Position numbers and translations under genes: made by a program | The notes under the pieces: model-generated | Told to the model about the DNA's origin: nothing | The model's input: the letters and a program-made list of their open reading frames with translations, nothing else | Database searches by the model: none | Shown here: piece by piece, positions 44,344 to 53,714 of the stretch | How positions within the stretch are numbered: the stretch's first letter is position 1 | Layout of the letters: every line of letters begins with the position of its first letter | Origin: Natrialba chahannaoensis JCM 10990 | GTDB taxonomy: Archaea > Halobacteriota > Halobacteria > Halobacteriales > Natrialbaceae | NCBI RefSeq assembly: GCF_000337135.1 | Contig: NZ_AOIN01000096.1 | Location: 16,213 to 80,212 of the forward strand | Length of the DNA stretch: 64,000 nt | Direction: 5' to 3'

Positions 44344-46002
44344 GTGAGTTCGCCCGCAACAGTTGTTGCGCGAACAGAAGTCAGACGGACGATCCGAACG
44401 GTCGCTGGCGATCGAATGAAACTCCTCATGATGGCGGGTATCGCCCTCGTCGCGCTCGGCCCCGTCACTGCAGTTGGGCTCTTGATCCTGCCCACCTTCG
44501 GCGAAGAGGTCGCCACCGGCACGGTCGACGAGCCAGTTGCACTCGAGATCGTTTCGGGTGTCGCTGCACTCGTCTGGCTCTTTCTCATTCTCATGGCGGG
44601 GATTCGAACGTTTACCGCCGCTGCGAACCTCGACCAGCCCGCGCTCGTGTTGCTCTCCGCGCCGCTTCGCTCGACCGTGATCGGGAACATCGTCGCAGAA
44701 ATTCTGCTCTTTGCCATCTGGCTTGTGCCACCGGTCGTAGTGTTTTCGGCCGCGTTCGCGAGCGGTGCGGGAACGGTACTTCCCGCGCTCGCGATTCCAT
44801 TCGTCGCCGTTCTTCTGCTCATCACCGCCGTCCCTATCGGCTTCGTCGTCGGGACCTGGGCTCGCCACCTGCTGACGGTCTACGAGCCAATTGCACAGTA
44901 CCGAACGCCGGTGATCGTTCTCCTCGCACTCGCGTACTTCGGTTCGATCGCCACCGGGTGGTTCGATACGGTCGCCAGCTTCCTGTTCGACCTCGTCGGC
45001 GATGGCCCGCTTGGCTGGTTCGGCCACGTGCTCTTCCTCGGCATCCCGGCGATCGATCCCGACCCCACCGCCGTCGTCGGTGCGCTGGTCGGCTCGGCCA
45101 TCCTGATCCCGGTCGCGGTCGGTATCGGTGTCGTCTCCGCTCGCGTTCACTGGTACGCCGACCCGGCGCGTATCCAGAACGGCCCGGAGCCAGTCGCGAC
45201 GGGCGAGCGGACCGACCGGCTGTCCGAATTCCTTGATCACGGCTTCTCGAAGCCGGTCAGGACGATGACCGTGACGACGATCCGACGAACGAAGCGCGCA
45301 CCGATCCGCCTCGCGTACGCTGCGTACCCGCTGTTCGGTGTGCTCTTTTTCGCACAGGAAATCATCGAGTCAGGGACGGTTCCTACCTCTATTGCTGTTC
45401 TCCTCTGTCTGTACGTCGTCTGGGGAACCGGCGTGCTGTTCGCGCTCAATCCACTCGGTGACTTCGGCCGGGCGCTCCCCACCGTGATGACCTCGTCAGT
45501 CGCCGGGAAGACAGCTGTCCGAAGCCGCATTATCGCGAGTGCACTCGTCGGCGTCCCACTCGCAATCATCATCTCGCTCTCGGTCGGCATCATCAGCCCG
45601 CTCTCACTCGAGGAGACTGCCATACTAGCAGCCGGGACGATTCTCGGCGCAATCGTCGCCCCGGCGCTTGCAGTGGGCGTCGGCTCGGCCTTCCCGCGGT
45701 TCGGGTCGGTCGCAATCACCAGCAACAAAGAAGCCGTCATGCCGAGCAAGCTAGCCTTCCTCGTCTACTCGGCTGGAATCATCCTACCGACGATAGCCGC
45801 TGTCGTGCTGTACACGGAGGCCGCGCCGGTGGCGGCGAAGATCGCCACTGCGCTCATCTCGATGCTCCCGGAACTCGAGTTCACGATCACTGGGGACCAG
45901 CTCACGTTGGCCGCGTGGGTCGTGTTGATCGCCGGTATTGTTGCGCCACCGGTGGCCTACCGCTACGCGGTCGAGCAGTTCGATTGGTATCGGATCGACT
46001 GA
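44344..46002 (+). CDS. ABC-type membrane permease, probable partner of the divergent ATPase
   Basis: A 552-aa protein with about twelve hydrophobic segments in two halves, separated by a hydrophilic region around residues 250-310. This is the size and layout of fused ABC-2/NatB-like permeases. It starts with GTG at 44344 (MSSPATVVARTEVRRT), a short amphipathic beginning typical of such permeases. Its gene is divergent from the ATPase gene, so a shared 203-base control region may set their ratio. The substrate is unknown. Confidence 0.75.
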   Translation: MSSPATVVARTEVRRTIRTVAGDRMKLLMMAGIALVALGPVTAVGLLILPTFGEEVATGTVDEPVALEIVSGVAALVWLFLILMAGIRTFTAAANLDQPALVLLSAPLRSTVIGNIVAEILLFAIWLVPPVVVFSAAFASGAGTVLPALAIPFVAVLLLITAVPIGFVVGTWARHLLTVYEPIAQYRTPVIVLLALAYFGSIATGWFDTVASFLFDLVGDGPLGWFGHVLFLGIPAIDPDPTAVVGALVGSAILIPVAVGIGVVSARVHWYADPARIQNGPEPVATGERTDRLSEFLDHGFSKPVRTMTVTTIRRTKRAPIRLAYAAYPLFGVLFFAQEIIESGTVPTSIAVLLCLYVVWGTGVLFALNPLGDFGRALPTVMTSSVAGKTAVRSRIIASALVGVPLAIIISLSVGIISPLSLEETAILAAGTILGAIVAPALAVGVGSAFPRFGSVAITSNKEAVMPSKLAFLVYSAGIILPTIAAVVLYTEAAPVAAKIATALISMLPELEFTITGDQLTLAAWVVLIAGIVAPPVAYRYAVEQFDWYRID

Positions 46003-46008
46003 GTACTC

Positions 46009-46224
46009 TCACTCCTCCTTCCAATCCTCGATAAACAGCCGTGCACCCATCACCGGTATAAACAGGAAGAACGCGAGCAACATCGTGCCGACGAAGATTG
46101 CGTTTGCAAACTCCGGCGACAGTGCCGGCGGCATCATCCACGACGCCAACACGAACCCGCCGACGACGGAGATCACCACGAGGGCGTAGAGGTCGGTCCG
46201 CCGAACCGGGACTTCCTCGGACAT
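46009..46224 (-). CDS. Small two-helix membrane protein
   Basis: A 71-aa protein: a polar start (MSEEVPVRRTDL), two transmembrane helices (about 13-31 and 42-61) and a charged end (RLFIEDWKEE). It converges on the permease gene with 6 bases between stops. Function unknown; the length and helix pattern look real and its codon use matches the neighbours. I chose the internal ATG at 46224, since upstream in-frame residues are not membrane-protein-like. Confidence 0.6.
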   Translation of the reverse strand: MSEEVPVRRTDLYALVVISVVGGFVLASWMMPPALSPEFANAIFVGTMLLAFFLFIPVMGARLFIEDWKEE

Positions 46225-46424
46225 AGTCGACAGTTGCAACTGGACCCATATAGAGTGTCGTGTCTCGGTGCTATGTCGTCGGCACACGATTGATGCTCGA
46301 TCGGTCTGCTCTGGTTGTCCCGAGCACACTCAACCCAAGAACGGAGGCAGCCGAGTAATCAATCGTAATCGACGCAATCAACCGCAATCAGAAACGCTCG
46401 CGTTCAGCTCTGACATTTGTCCAG

Positions 46425-49400
46425 TTAACCCCAGTTCTCCTCGTGGACCGGACGGCTCGTCACCGACGCGACCGCAAGTTCACCGTCGAACGCATCGAGC
46501 GCCTCGACGTACGCCTCGGCGCTGGCTTCCGTCGAGAGGTACGGAATCTCCTCTTCGACGGCCATCTCCAGCGAGTCACGGTCACGGCTGACGACGAAGT
46601 CGACTTCGCCCTCGCGGATCGCCTGCGGAACGTCATCGAACTCGGCGATGTCGAAATGGTTCTCGAAGCCATCAACGTCGAAGTCGACAACTGCGGTGCC
46701 CTCGCTGGCGGCGTTGGAGGCCGCCTGCTGGGCCTTCCAGTAGGCCGTACCGAAGTCGCTTGCGGTACCCATCACCTCGCCAGTGGATTTCATCTCCGGG
46801 CCGAGACGCGGGTCCGAGCCCGGCAGACGGTCGAACGGCAGGACGACCTCCTTGATAGAGGTGTGGTCTGGCACCTGCTCGGTCGCCTCGAGACTCGAGA
46901 GGGTCTCGCCGGCCATCACCTTCGCGGCGAGCTTGGCGATCGGGACGCCGGTCGCCTTCGAGACGAATGGAACAGTGCGCGAGGAACGCGGGTTTGCCTC
47001 CAGGACGTAGACGGTTCCGTCCTGAACGGCGAGCTGGACGTTCATCAGGCCCTTCGTCTTCAGCGCCTCGGCGATGTCCTCCGTGACCTCGCGGACGCGA
47101 GCCAGCGTGTCGTCGTCCAGCGAACGCGGCGGGATCATACACGCCGAGTCGCCCGAGTGCACACCGGCGCTCTCGACGTGTTCCATGATGCCGCCGATGA
47201 GGACGTTGCGGCCGTCTGAGACAGCGTCCACGTCGAGTTCGACCGCGTTCTCGAGGAAGTCGTCCACCAGAATCGGTTTCTCCGGGCTGACGCGCACTGC
47301 CTCCTCGATGTAGGTCTCGAGTTCGTCGTCGTCGTAGACGACATCCATCGCGCGGCCGCCGAGCACGTAGGACGGACGGACCAGCACCGGGTAGCCGATA
47401 TCGTGGGCCAACTCGAGTGCCTCCTCCTTCGAGAAGGCGGTGCCGCCCTCTGGCTGGGCGATCTCGAGTTCGTCCATGAGCGCGTTGAAGCGGTCGCGGT
47501 CCTCAGCGAGGTCCATCGCCTCGACGCTCGTGCCCATGACCTCGCAGTCGAGGCCGCGACGCTCGAGTTCGTCCTCGAGCGGTTCGCCGATGTTGACGGA
47601 GGTCTGGCCGCCGAACTGGACCATCACGCCATCAGCGCCGGTGGCGTCGGCAACGTCTGCGACCTCCTCGGCGGTGATTGGCTCGAAGAAGAGGCCGTCG
47701 GAGGTGTCGTAGTCTGTCGAGACGGTTTCCGGGTTGTTGTTTACCACGTGGGCGTCGATGCCGAGCTCTCTGAGCGCGCGGACCGCATGGACCGAACAGT
47801 AGTCGAACTCGACCCCCTGGCCGATGCGGATCGGACCGCCGCCGACGACGATCACGCTCTCGATTTCGGGATCGACCTCGAGCTCGCCCGCAACGGCCTG
47901 GCCCTCGAGTGGGCCGGACTCGAACTCGTTCTGGCGTGCGGAGTAGTAGTACGGCGTTTCGGCCTCGAACTCGCCGGCGCAGGTGTCGACCTGTTTGTAC
48001 GTGCGACCGGGGACTTCCTGTTCAACGGAGCCGACGTCGGTGCCGGCAGTGGTCGCGATCGAGGCGTTCGTGTGGCCAGCGATCGCGGCCTCGGTGAAGT
48101 CACCCTCCTGTGCGGCGCGGACCGACTCTGCGATGCGGCTGTAACGCTCAGTGTACCACTCGAAGATGCCCGTCAGGGAAACAACCTCGTCGACGCTGTA
48201 GCCGCGCTCGAAGGCCTCGAACATCGCGTACGGACGGTCGGGGGATGGGCGCTCGAGATAGTGGGACTCGAGTTCCTCATCGCTCACGTCGGCCCAGTCG
48301 ACATCTGGCTCGTATTCACTCGAGCGCAGCGCCTTGAGCAGCGATTCCTCGAAGCTGCGGCCGATGGCCATCGCCTCGCCGGTCGACTTCATCGCAGTCG
48401 TGAGTTCGAAGTCGACGTCGTCGAACTTGTCCTTGGGCCAGCGCGGGACCTTCGTGACGACGTAGTCGATCGCGGGCTCGAACGCGGCGGTCGTCTCGCC
48501 GGTAATCTCGTTGTCGATTTCGTGGAGGCGCTTGCCGAGGGCGACCTTCGCGGTCACGCGGGCGATCGGGTAGCCGGTCGCCTTGGAGGCCAGCGCCGAG
48601 GAACGGGAGACGCGCGGGTTGACCTCGACCACGCGGTACTCGCCGCCGGGCGTGCCGTCGTCGTGCCAGGCGAACTGGATGTTACAGCCGCCCTGGATGC
48701 CGAGTTCGCGGATGACATCGAGCGCTGCGGTACGCATCTCCTGGTGACCCTCGTCGGGGACGATCTGGGAGGGTGTGACGACCGTCGACTCCCCGGTGTG
48801 GATCCCCATCGGGTCGATGTTCTCCATGTTACAGATGATGATACAGGAGTCGTCGGCGTCGCGCATGACTTCGTACTCGTACTCGACCCAACCCGCGATG
48901 GACTCGGTGATCAGCACCTCGCTGTTGCGCGAGAGGCGAAGCCCCTTGCGAACGCGTTCGAGGAGTTCGTCCATCTCCTCGACGACGCCCGACCCGGAGC
49001 CACCAAGGGTGTACGTCGTGCGCGCGATGACTGGTAGTCCACCGACTTCCTCGACGGCGGCCTCGACTCGCTCGCGCAGGTCTGCCTCGCTCAGACCCGT
49101 GGCAGACTCGCCCTCCTCAAGTGTGATCGTCGTCGAGCCGGGAACCGGCTGCCCGATCTTCTCCATGCGCTGGCGGAAGAGGTCGCGGTCTTCGGTCGCG
49201 TAGATCGTCTCGAGTGAGGTGCCCATGATATCGACATCGAACTCCTCGAGAACCCCTTCCTCGGCAAGTTCGGCAGTGACGTTGAGGCCAGTCTGACCGC
49301 CGAGGCCGGCGATGACGCCGTCTGGGTTTTCTGTCCGGATGATCTCGGCGATGGCGTCGGTGGTGATCGGCTCGATGTAGACTTCGTCGGCCATCTCCGG

Positions 49401-49586
49401 GTCCGTCATAATGGTCGCCGGATTCGAGTTGACGAGGACGACGCGAGCGCCCTCCTCCTGGAGCGCCCGGCAGGCCTGTGCCCCCGAATAGTCGAATTCA
49501 GCGGCCTGCCCGATCTGGATCGGGCCGCTCCCGATCAGCAGGATCGTACGCCCGTCCCCTGAGCTCTCGTCGTGGTCCGTACTCAT
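46425..49586 (-). CDS. carB: Carbamoyl-phosphate synthase, large subunit
   Basis: A 1053-aa enzyme that makes carbamoyl phosphate from bicarbonate, ammonia and two ATP, feeding arginine and pyrimidine synthesis. The two homologous ATP-grasp halves are visible: the first begins GSGPIQIGQAAEFDYSG, the second GGGPIRIGQGVEFDYCS. They are followed by an MGS-like allosteric domain at the C-terminus (about 920-1053). Length is normal. carA is not next to it here. I chose the ATG giving MSTDHDESSG. Confidence 0.96.
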   Translation of the reverse strand: MSTDHDESSGDGRTILLIGSGPIQIGQAAEFDYSGAQACRALQEEGARVVLVNSNPATIMTDPEMADEVYIEPITTDAIAEIIRTENPDGVIAGLGGQTGLNVTAELAEEGVLEEFDVDIMGTSLETIYATEDRDLFRQRMEKIGQPVPGSTTITLEEGESATGLSEADLRERVEAAVEEVGGLPVIARTTYTLGGSGSGVVEEMDELLERVRKGLRLSRNSEVLITESIAGWVEYEYEVMRDADDSCIIICNMENIDPMGIHTGESTVVTPSQIVPDEGHQEMRTAALDVIRELGIQGGCNIQFAWHDDGTPGGEYRVVEVNPRVSRSSALASKATGYPIARVTAKVALGKRLHEIDNEITGETTAAFEPAIDYVVTKVPRWPKDKFDDVDFELTTAMKSTGEAMAIGRSFEESLLKALRSSEYEPDVDWADVSDEELESHYLERPSPDRPYAMFEAFERGYSVDEVVSLTGIFEWYTERYSRIAESVRAAQEGDFTEAAIAGHTNASIATTAGTDVGSVEQEVPGRTYKQVDTCAGEFEAETPYYYSARQNEFESGPLEGQAVAGELEVDPEIESVIVVGGGPIRIGQGVEFDYCSVHAVRALRELGIDAHVVNNNPETVSTDYDTSDGLFFEPITAEEVADVADATGADGVMVQFGGQTSVNIGEPLEDELERRGLDCEVMGTSVEAMDLAEDRDRFNALMDELEIAQPEGGTAFSKEEALELAHDIGYPVLVRPSYVLGGRAMDVVYDDDELETYIEEAVRVSPEKPILVDDFLENAVELDVDAVSDGRNVLIGGIMEHVESAGVHSGDSACMIPPRSLDDDTLARVREVTEDIAEALKTKGLMNVQLAVQDGTVYVLEANPRSSRTVPFVSKATGVPIAKLAAKVMAGETLSSLEATEQVPDHTSIKEVVLPFDRLPGSDPRLGPEMKSTGEVMGTASDFGTAYWKAQQAASNAASEGTAVVDFDVDGFENHFDIAEFDDVPQAIREGEVDFVVSRDRDSLEMAVEEEIPYLSTEASAEAYVEALDAFDGELAVASVTSRPVHEENWG

Positions 49587-49951
49587 TGGTCTTGTCCGTT
49601 CGAAGTTCGCACATCGTAATAAGCCCCACGATACAATACGATTCTCGAAATGGTTTTTCGAAATTCGAACCGTCCGTGAAACCGACGCGACGCAACGCGT
49701 CGAACGCTCGCTCTGTGTCGGTGGCCGCCCCACTCCATGTCGGAAAGGGTGTATATTGTCGCGAATTCGAACGGCCTACCGTTCGACCCCCACGTAGTAA
49801 CACGCCCGTCAGCCGGTGACACCAATGTCCGAGAATTGATATATGTGCTTGAGTGCCTACCAGATACTGCGATGAAATCAGCTACCGTGTTTGACCCTAT
49901 TTGCATCCGAGTTCGCAACCAACCCCATCACAGATTCGAGGTGGGTGCCTA
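49587..49951. other. Divergent intergenic region carB / DoxX gene
   Basis: 365 bases with no credible gene. On the minus strand, a TTATTACGA-like element about 30 bases before carB could be its TATA box. An ATTGATATATG block near 49836-49846 is about 110 bases from the DoxX gene. The word GCGACGCAACGCGTCG near 49688 is an imperfect palindrome. Confidence 0.4.
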
Positions 49952-50365
49952 ATGTTCGAAGCACCCGGTGCCGACGTACTTTTCGTCGTTGCACGACTGC
50001 TCTTCGGCGGCGTCCTCGCGTTCACCGGCCTGAATCACTTCCTGAACGTCGAGGAACTGTCGGGCTACGCGGAGTTCAAGGGCATTCCAGCACCCACGCT
50101 GTCGGTACTCCTCAGCGGTCTCCTGCTCGTCTTCGGTGGCGTCTCGATCGTCCTTGGGATCTTCGCTGCGGTCGGCGCTGCGGGGCTCGCCGTGTTCCTC
50201 GCCGTCTCAGCGATCACGATGCACGACTTCTGGAACGCCGACGACGCGGACGCACAGGATGAGTTCAACAACTTCCTCAAGAATATCTACGGCAGCGGTG
50301 GCGCACTGCTGTTCCTCCTCGTGAGTAGCGTCCACTGGCCCTACGCGCTGAACGTCGGGCTCTAG
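49952..50365 (+). CDS. DoxX family membrane protein
   Basis: A 137-aa protein with four hydrophobic helices and the DoxX-type first loop (RLLFGGVLAFTGLNHFLNVEEL), then FKGIPAP before helix two. DoxX proteins are small quinone- or sulfur-linked membrane proteins with varied or unknown roles. I chose the ATG giving MFEAPGADVL. An acidic loop (HDFWNADDADAQDEF) precedes the last helix, as in haloarchaeal members. Confidence 0.82.
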   Translation: MFEAPGADVLFVVARLLFGGVLAFTGLNHFLNVEELSGYAEFKGIPAPTLSVLLSGLLLVFGGVSIVLGIFAAVGAAGLAVFLAVSAITMHDFWNADDADAQDEFNNFLKNIYGSGGALLFLLVSSVHWPYALNVGL

Positions 50366-50387
50366 AGCAGTTTCACCTTACCTGTCC

Positions 50388-50945
50388 TCAGAGCGCGCGG
50401 TCGTGCTCGCTCTCGAAATCGCGCTGCGCTCTGTACTGCTCGACGAACTCGCTCACGTCGAACTCGAGCATCTGCGACTCGAACTCGCTCACCGCCGTGT
50501 CGTCTTCGGCGTGGCTGATCGCGTGCTCCATCAGTTCGACGACCAGTTCGACGATAATCTCGTGTAGTCGCCGCGCGTCGAAGTCCGTCACCCAGACCAT
50601 CGAGTAGCCGACTGCGCCGTCGTCACTCGCGTCGTGCGTGACGACCTTCTCCGGGAACTCCTCTAACACGACGCCCATGAGATGCGGCGTGCCGAACTCG
50701 CCAAGGTCGTCCGCCGTGTCGATCGTCTCCTGAAGAATCGTCACGAGCGACTCCGGGAAGAACCGAGACGGTGGGTGGACGTCAGTGACAACCGCATGGG
50801 TTTCCCCACACGAGTCCGAATCGGGACCACCCGGACACGTGAACTCGCGCATCCCCAGATCAATATCGTGCGGATCGATCGTCGCACCGCAGGGTAACTC
50901 GAGTTGCCGTTCGTCCGCGGGACCCGGGACGCGGGGAGTTGCCAT
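50388..50945 (-). CDS. Conserved haloarchaeal hypothetical protein (probably DUF5815)
   Basis: A 185-aa soluble acidic protein starting MATPRVPGPAD. Three cysteines early in the chain (ELPCGA, FTCPGG, DSCGETHAVV) could bind zinc. The rest is mostly helical, with DVHPPSRFFPESLV, WVTDFDARRLHEIIVELVVELMEHA and an acidic end. I recall this pattern from the haloarchaeal DUF5815 family, whose function is unknown; this was not checked. An ATG 27 bases upstream is an alternative start. Confidence 0.72.
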   Translation of the reverse strand: MATPRVPGPADERQLELPCGATIDPHDIDLGMREFTCPGGPDSDSCGETHAVVTDVHPPSRFFPESLVTILQETIDTADDLGEFGTPHLMGVVLEEFPEKVVTHDASDDGAVGYSMVWVTDFDARRLHEIIVELVVELMEHAISHAEDDTAVSEFESQMLEFDVSEFVEQYRAQRDFESEHDRAL

Positions 50946-51055
50946 CGACGGAGGTTGGGTCGGATTGGGCATAAGGGCGACGACTTGGAGACCAGCAGGT
51001 CCCGATGGGGCCGATAAGCGACTGCGAACCGCGCTCAGAACAAGCGAGCCGACGC

Positions 51056-51466
51056 CTACGGCCAGTCGTCTCGAACCGGTTCGGCGTCGTCTTCTTCCTC
51101 CTCGACGTTCGTCGCGAGGATCCAGTCCGCTGCGTCCGCGGCATCGTCGACGGCGAGGTACTCCCAGTCAACGTCTTCCGCCAGTTGTTCGTCCTCGTCG
51201 TCGACGCCGATGTAGACGTAGCGTTCGGTGTCGAACTGGTCTTTGACGCCCTCGAGACTCTCGGCCTTGCCGCGCGGGCCCGAGAAGAAGTCCTGTCGGA
51301 TGCGGTTCTTTCGAGTGAAGTTCGTCACGACGTAGGTCGGCTTCTCGGAGACCACGCCGATGTACTCGGTCCAGCCGCGTGCGTCCTCGAAGACACTCTC
51401 CGGCGAGGCGAACTTCTTGAGCGCCTCGAGTTCGAACGCCAGGGTCATGTCGCTACCGCCGTTCAT
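51056..51466 (-). CDS. Conserved haloarchaeal hypothetical protein
   Basis: A 136-aa acidic protein (MNGGSDMTLAFELEALKKFA) with a compact globular region containing WTEYIGVVSEKPTYVVTNFTRKNRIRQDFF and a Glu/Asp-rich tail. No signal or membrane helix. It looks like a small single-domain protein found across haloarchaea. I cannot name a function. It sits 110 bases upstream of the preceding hypothetical on the same strand, so the two may share a transcript. Confidence 0.68.
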   Translation of the reverse strand: MNGGSDMTLAFELEALKKFASPESVFEDARGWTEYIGVVSEKPTYVVTNFTRKNRIRQDFFSGPRGKAESLEGVKDQFDTERYVYIGVDDEDEQLAEDVDWEYLAVDDAADAADWILATNVEEEEDDAEPVRDDWP

Positions 51467-51656
51467 ACTGTCTCAAAACGGCGCACTGGGGAAAACGGCT
51501 TCGATACGTCTGACTCGATGGGAACGCCCACAAGCGAAACCGCAGGGCATCAGATACTGGAAGCGAACACCAGGACCGACATAGTGGCACTGGACGGACA
51601 CATCGCACGCGAGGCGTCAAGTTGATAGCGAGAGAGTCCTTCGGATTCGCTTACCT

Positions 51657-52721
51657 ATGCCGCCCGCATCAGCCGGAGCCGACGGGGTATCGGCTGCCGG
51701 TCTCGAGTTTGCAGGCGACGCTGCGGTTTCATCCGTGTTCGCGTTCGCATCGGGCACTGTGTCCGGTCCCGCGCTCGCGTCGACCCTCATCGACTCGCCG
51801 CTGACTGACGTGCTCGCGTGGCTCGCAATCGGCGCATTCCTCGCCGCGATCGTCCTCCAGTGGACCGGTGCCGTCGATCAGGCGCGCCGGCTCGCGGCGG
51901 CCGCGTGGGTCGTCTTCGGCGTCTTCTGGCTCACGATGTTCCCGTACTACTACTACGAAATGCAGAGTCCGTTGCAGACGATCCTGACGGTCGTTGCCCT
52001 CCCGCTGTGCACCTACGTCGCCTACCTGCTCTACACCGGCCGGCAGTCGCTCCTCTTACTCTCGAAAGCCGTCGCCCTTATGGGAGTGATCTACCTGCCC
52101 GTCGAGACGATTCCGGTCGTTCGCACGTGGCTGATCGAGACAACGGCAGCCCAGACCCATTACGGCATGGAACTGCTCGGCCACAGTCCGGGCATCAACG
52201 AGGGCGCGAACGGCTACCAGAGTCGATTCAACTTCGATCCAGACGAGACGGTGACCGGCCGAACGACGTACATCATCCTCGCCTGTACCGGAATCGGTAG
52301 CATGGCGATCTTCGGCGGCCTGATCGCCTCGGTCAAAGCCCCGCTCAAGCGGAAGGTCCCAGCGTTCGCGATGGCGATCGGCGTCATCTGGTTCCTCAAC
52401 CTCCTCCGGAACGTCTTCATCGGCCTGGCCTCGCCGTGGGGCTGGTTCCAGCAGGACTGGCTCGTCTCGTTGATGACGACCTACATGGGCGCAGAGGCAA
52501 ACCGGGTCTCGTTCCTCGTCGCGCACAACTACATCGCTCAGTCGCTGTCGGTCGTCGCGCTCATCGGGATCACCTACCTCGTCGTCAAACTCGTTCCCGA
52601 GATCCTCGCACCGCTGGAGGACGTCCTCTTCGTCCTGACGGGCAACGAGTACGATCTCTTCGAGGCGCTCGACGTTGAGGAGTATCGGCCGGCGAACGCC
52701 CCAAGTGCGCTCGACCAGTAA
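51657..52721 (+). CDS. artA: Archaeosortase A
   Basis: A 354-aa membrane cysteine peptidase/transpeptidase with about eight helices. It processes PGF-CTERM surface proteins such as the S-layer glycoprotein and helps attach them to lipid. The exosortase/archaeosortase signatures are present: catalytic C210 (ILACTGIGSM), R251 (NLLRNVFIG) and the late ANRVSFLVAHN segment. From memory, the third catalytic residue is Arg in the H. volcanii enzyme; by spacing from R251 it falls on H290 here, with R283 close by. The N-terminal 45 residues are an extension. No PGF-CTERM substrate is encoded in this window. Confidence 0.92.
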   Translation: MPPASAGADGVSAAGLEFAGDAAVSSVFAFASGTVSGPALASTLIDSPLTDVLAWLAIGAFLAAIVLQWTGAVDQARRLAAAAWVVFGVFWLTMFPYYYYEMQSPLQTILTVVALPLCTYVAYLLYTGRQSLLLLSKAVALMGVIYLPVETIPVVRTWLIETTAAQTHYGMELLGHSPGINEGANGYQSRFNFDPDETVTGRTTYIILACTGIGSMAIFGGLIASVKAPLKRKVPAFAMAIGVIWFLNLLRNVFIGLASPWGWFQQDWLVSLMTTYMGAEANRVSFLVAHNYIAQSLSVVALIGITYLVVKLVPEILAPLEDVLFVLTGNEYDLFEALDVEEYRPANAPSALDQ

Positions 52722-52739
52722 GGCCAGTAAACACGGCGA

Positions 52740-52880
52740 GATCAGCAAGGTCGACGAGACCAACGAGACCAACGAAACAAAGAAGCTACTGACCCGATCA
52801 CCACCCAGCAACCTACGTACTCTAAGTACCTCAGCAACCCCAGCACCACCCAGCACTCCAGCACCTCAGCAACACTCGTT
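52740..52880 (+). repeat. Low-complexity, repeat-rich stretch between artA and the phosphoesterase gene
   Basis: GACCAACGA-type units (52760-52785) are followed by a CA-rich run with repeated CAGCA/CACCCAGCA words (about 52800-52875). The frame leading into the phosphoesterase is open through it and would encode TNETNET and STPAPQQ-like peptides. It may be a degenerate leader rather than translated sequence. Confidence 0.5.
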
Positions 52881-52896
52881 CACGCCGACACCGATC

Positions 52897-53667
52897 GTGA
52901 CATCCCCACCTGCTCCCGGCAGCGAACCCCCATTCTCCGTTCGCTCACGCGCCGCCTTCGTTCCCGCCGCCGAGACCCTCGTCATCGCCGACCTCCACCT
53001 CGGTCGCGGCCGTTCGTCCGCCATCGACGCGCCCATTGACGCTGCCGAAAGCATTCGCTCACGGCTCACCGCACTCCTCGAACACACCGGCGCAACGACC
53101 GTCGTCGTCGCTGGCGACCTCCTGCACGCGTTCGACTACGTCCCCCAGGGCGTCACCGAGTCACTGGCGGTACTCGAGTCCACCGTCGAGTCGGCGGGTG
53201 CAGCACTGGCCGTAACGCCGGGAAATCACGACTCGATGCTGCCGTCGGTGTTCGAGGGAGAGGCACAGCCAGTGTGGGAATTCGAACACGAAGACGAAGA
53301 CGAACACGAACACAAACACAAACACGAACACGAGACCACCGCAATTGCCGTCTGCCACGGACACGAGGAACCGGACCGTGAGGCCGACCTGTACGTCGTC
53401 GGCCACGATCATCCGGCGCTGTCGATCGAGGGTCGAAAGAGGCCGTGCTTTTTGTTTGGACCAGCGGCCTACGATGGGTCGGACGTGCTGATGCTGCCGG
53501 CGTTTACCGAACTTGCGGGTGGGGCGACGGTGAACGGGATGCGCGCCCGTGACTTTCAGTCGCCGCTCGTGACGGATGCGGACGCCTTCCACCCGATCGT
53601 CTGGGACGACGGCGCTGGGGAGTCGCTGTGGTTTCCGCCGCTCGGGGAGTGTCGGCGGCTGTTGTAG
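52897..53667 (+). CDS. Metallophosphoesterase, archaeal SbcD-related type
   Basis: A 256-aa calcineurin-like phosphoesterase with all metal-binding motifs: D32-L-H34 (IADLHLGRG), GD at 73-74 (VAGDLLHAFD), GNHD (109-112), H154-G-H156 and GHDH (169-172). This order fits the SbcD-related archaeal family, thought to act on nucleic acids or small phosphoesters. A His/Glu/Asp/Lys run (about 130-146) replaces a surface loop. Start choice is uncertain: GTG at 52897 gives a normal N-terminus, while longer in-frame starts reach back into the repeat region and artA. The upstream artA ends 175 bases earlier. Confidence 0.82.
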   Translation: MTSPPAPGSEPPFSVRSRAAFVPAAETLVIADLHLGRGRSSAIDAPIDAAESIRSRLTALLEHTGATTVVVAGDLLHAFDYVPQGVTESLAVLESTVESAGAALAVTPGNHDSMLPSVFEGEAQPVWEFEHEDEDEHEHKHKHEHETTAIAVCHGHEEPDREADLYVVGHDHPALSIEGRKRPCFLFGPAAYDGSDVLMLPAFTELAGGATVNGMRARDFQSPLVTDADAFHPIVWDDGAGESLWFPPLGECRRLL

Positions 53668-53714
53668 CACCGTAAGTGTCGACGGCTACTGTTGCCTTCG
53701 TGAGATACTGTCGC

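Noticed and set aside
47403-49037. 544-codon open frame opposite carB
   Set aside because: Long antisense frames are expected in high-GC DNA; carB on the other strand is complete and certain.
52740-52896. Extension of the phosphoesterase back to an ATG inside artA
   Set aside because: The added residues are repetitive and non-globular, while the GTG at 52897 gives a normal family N-terminus.
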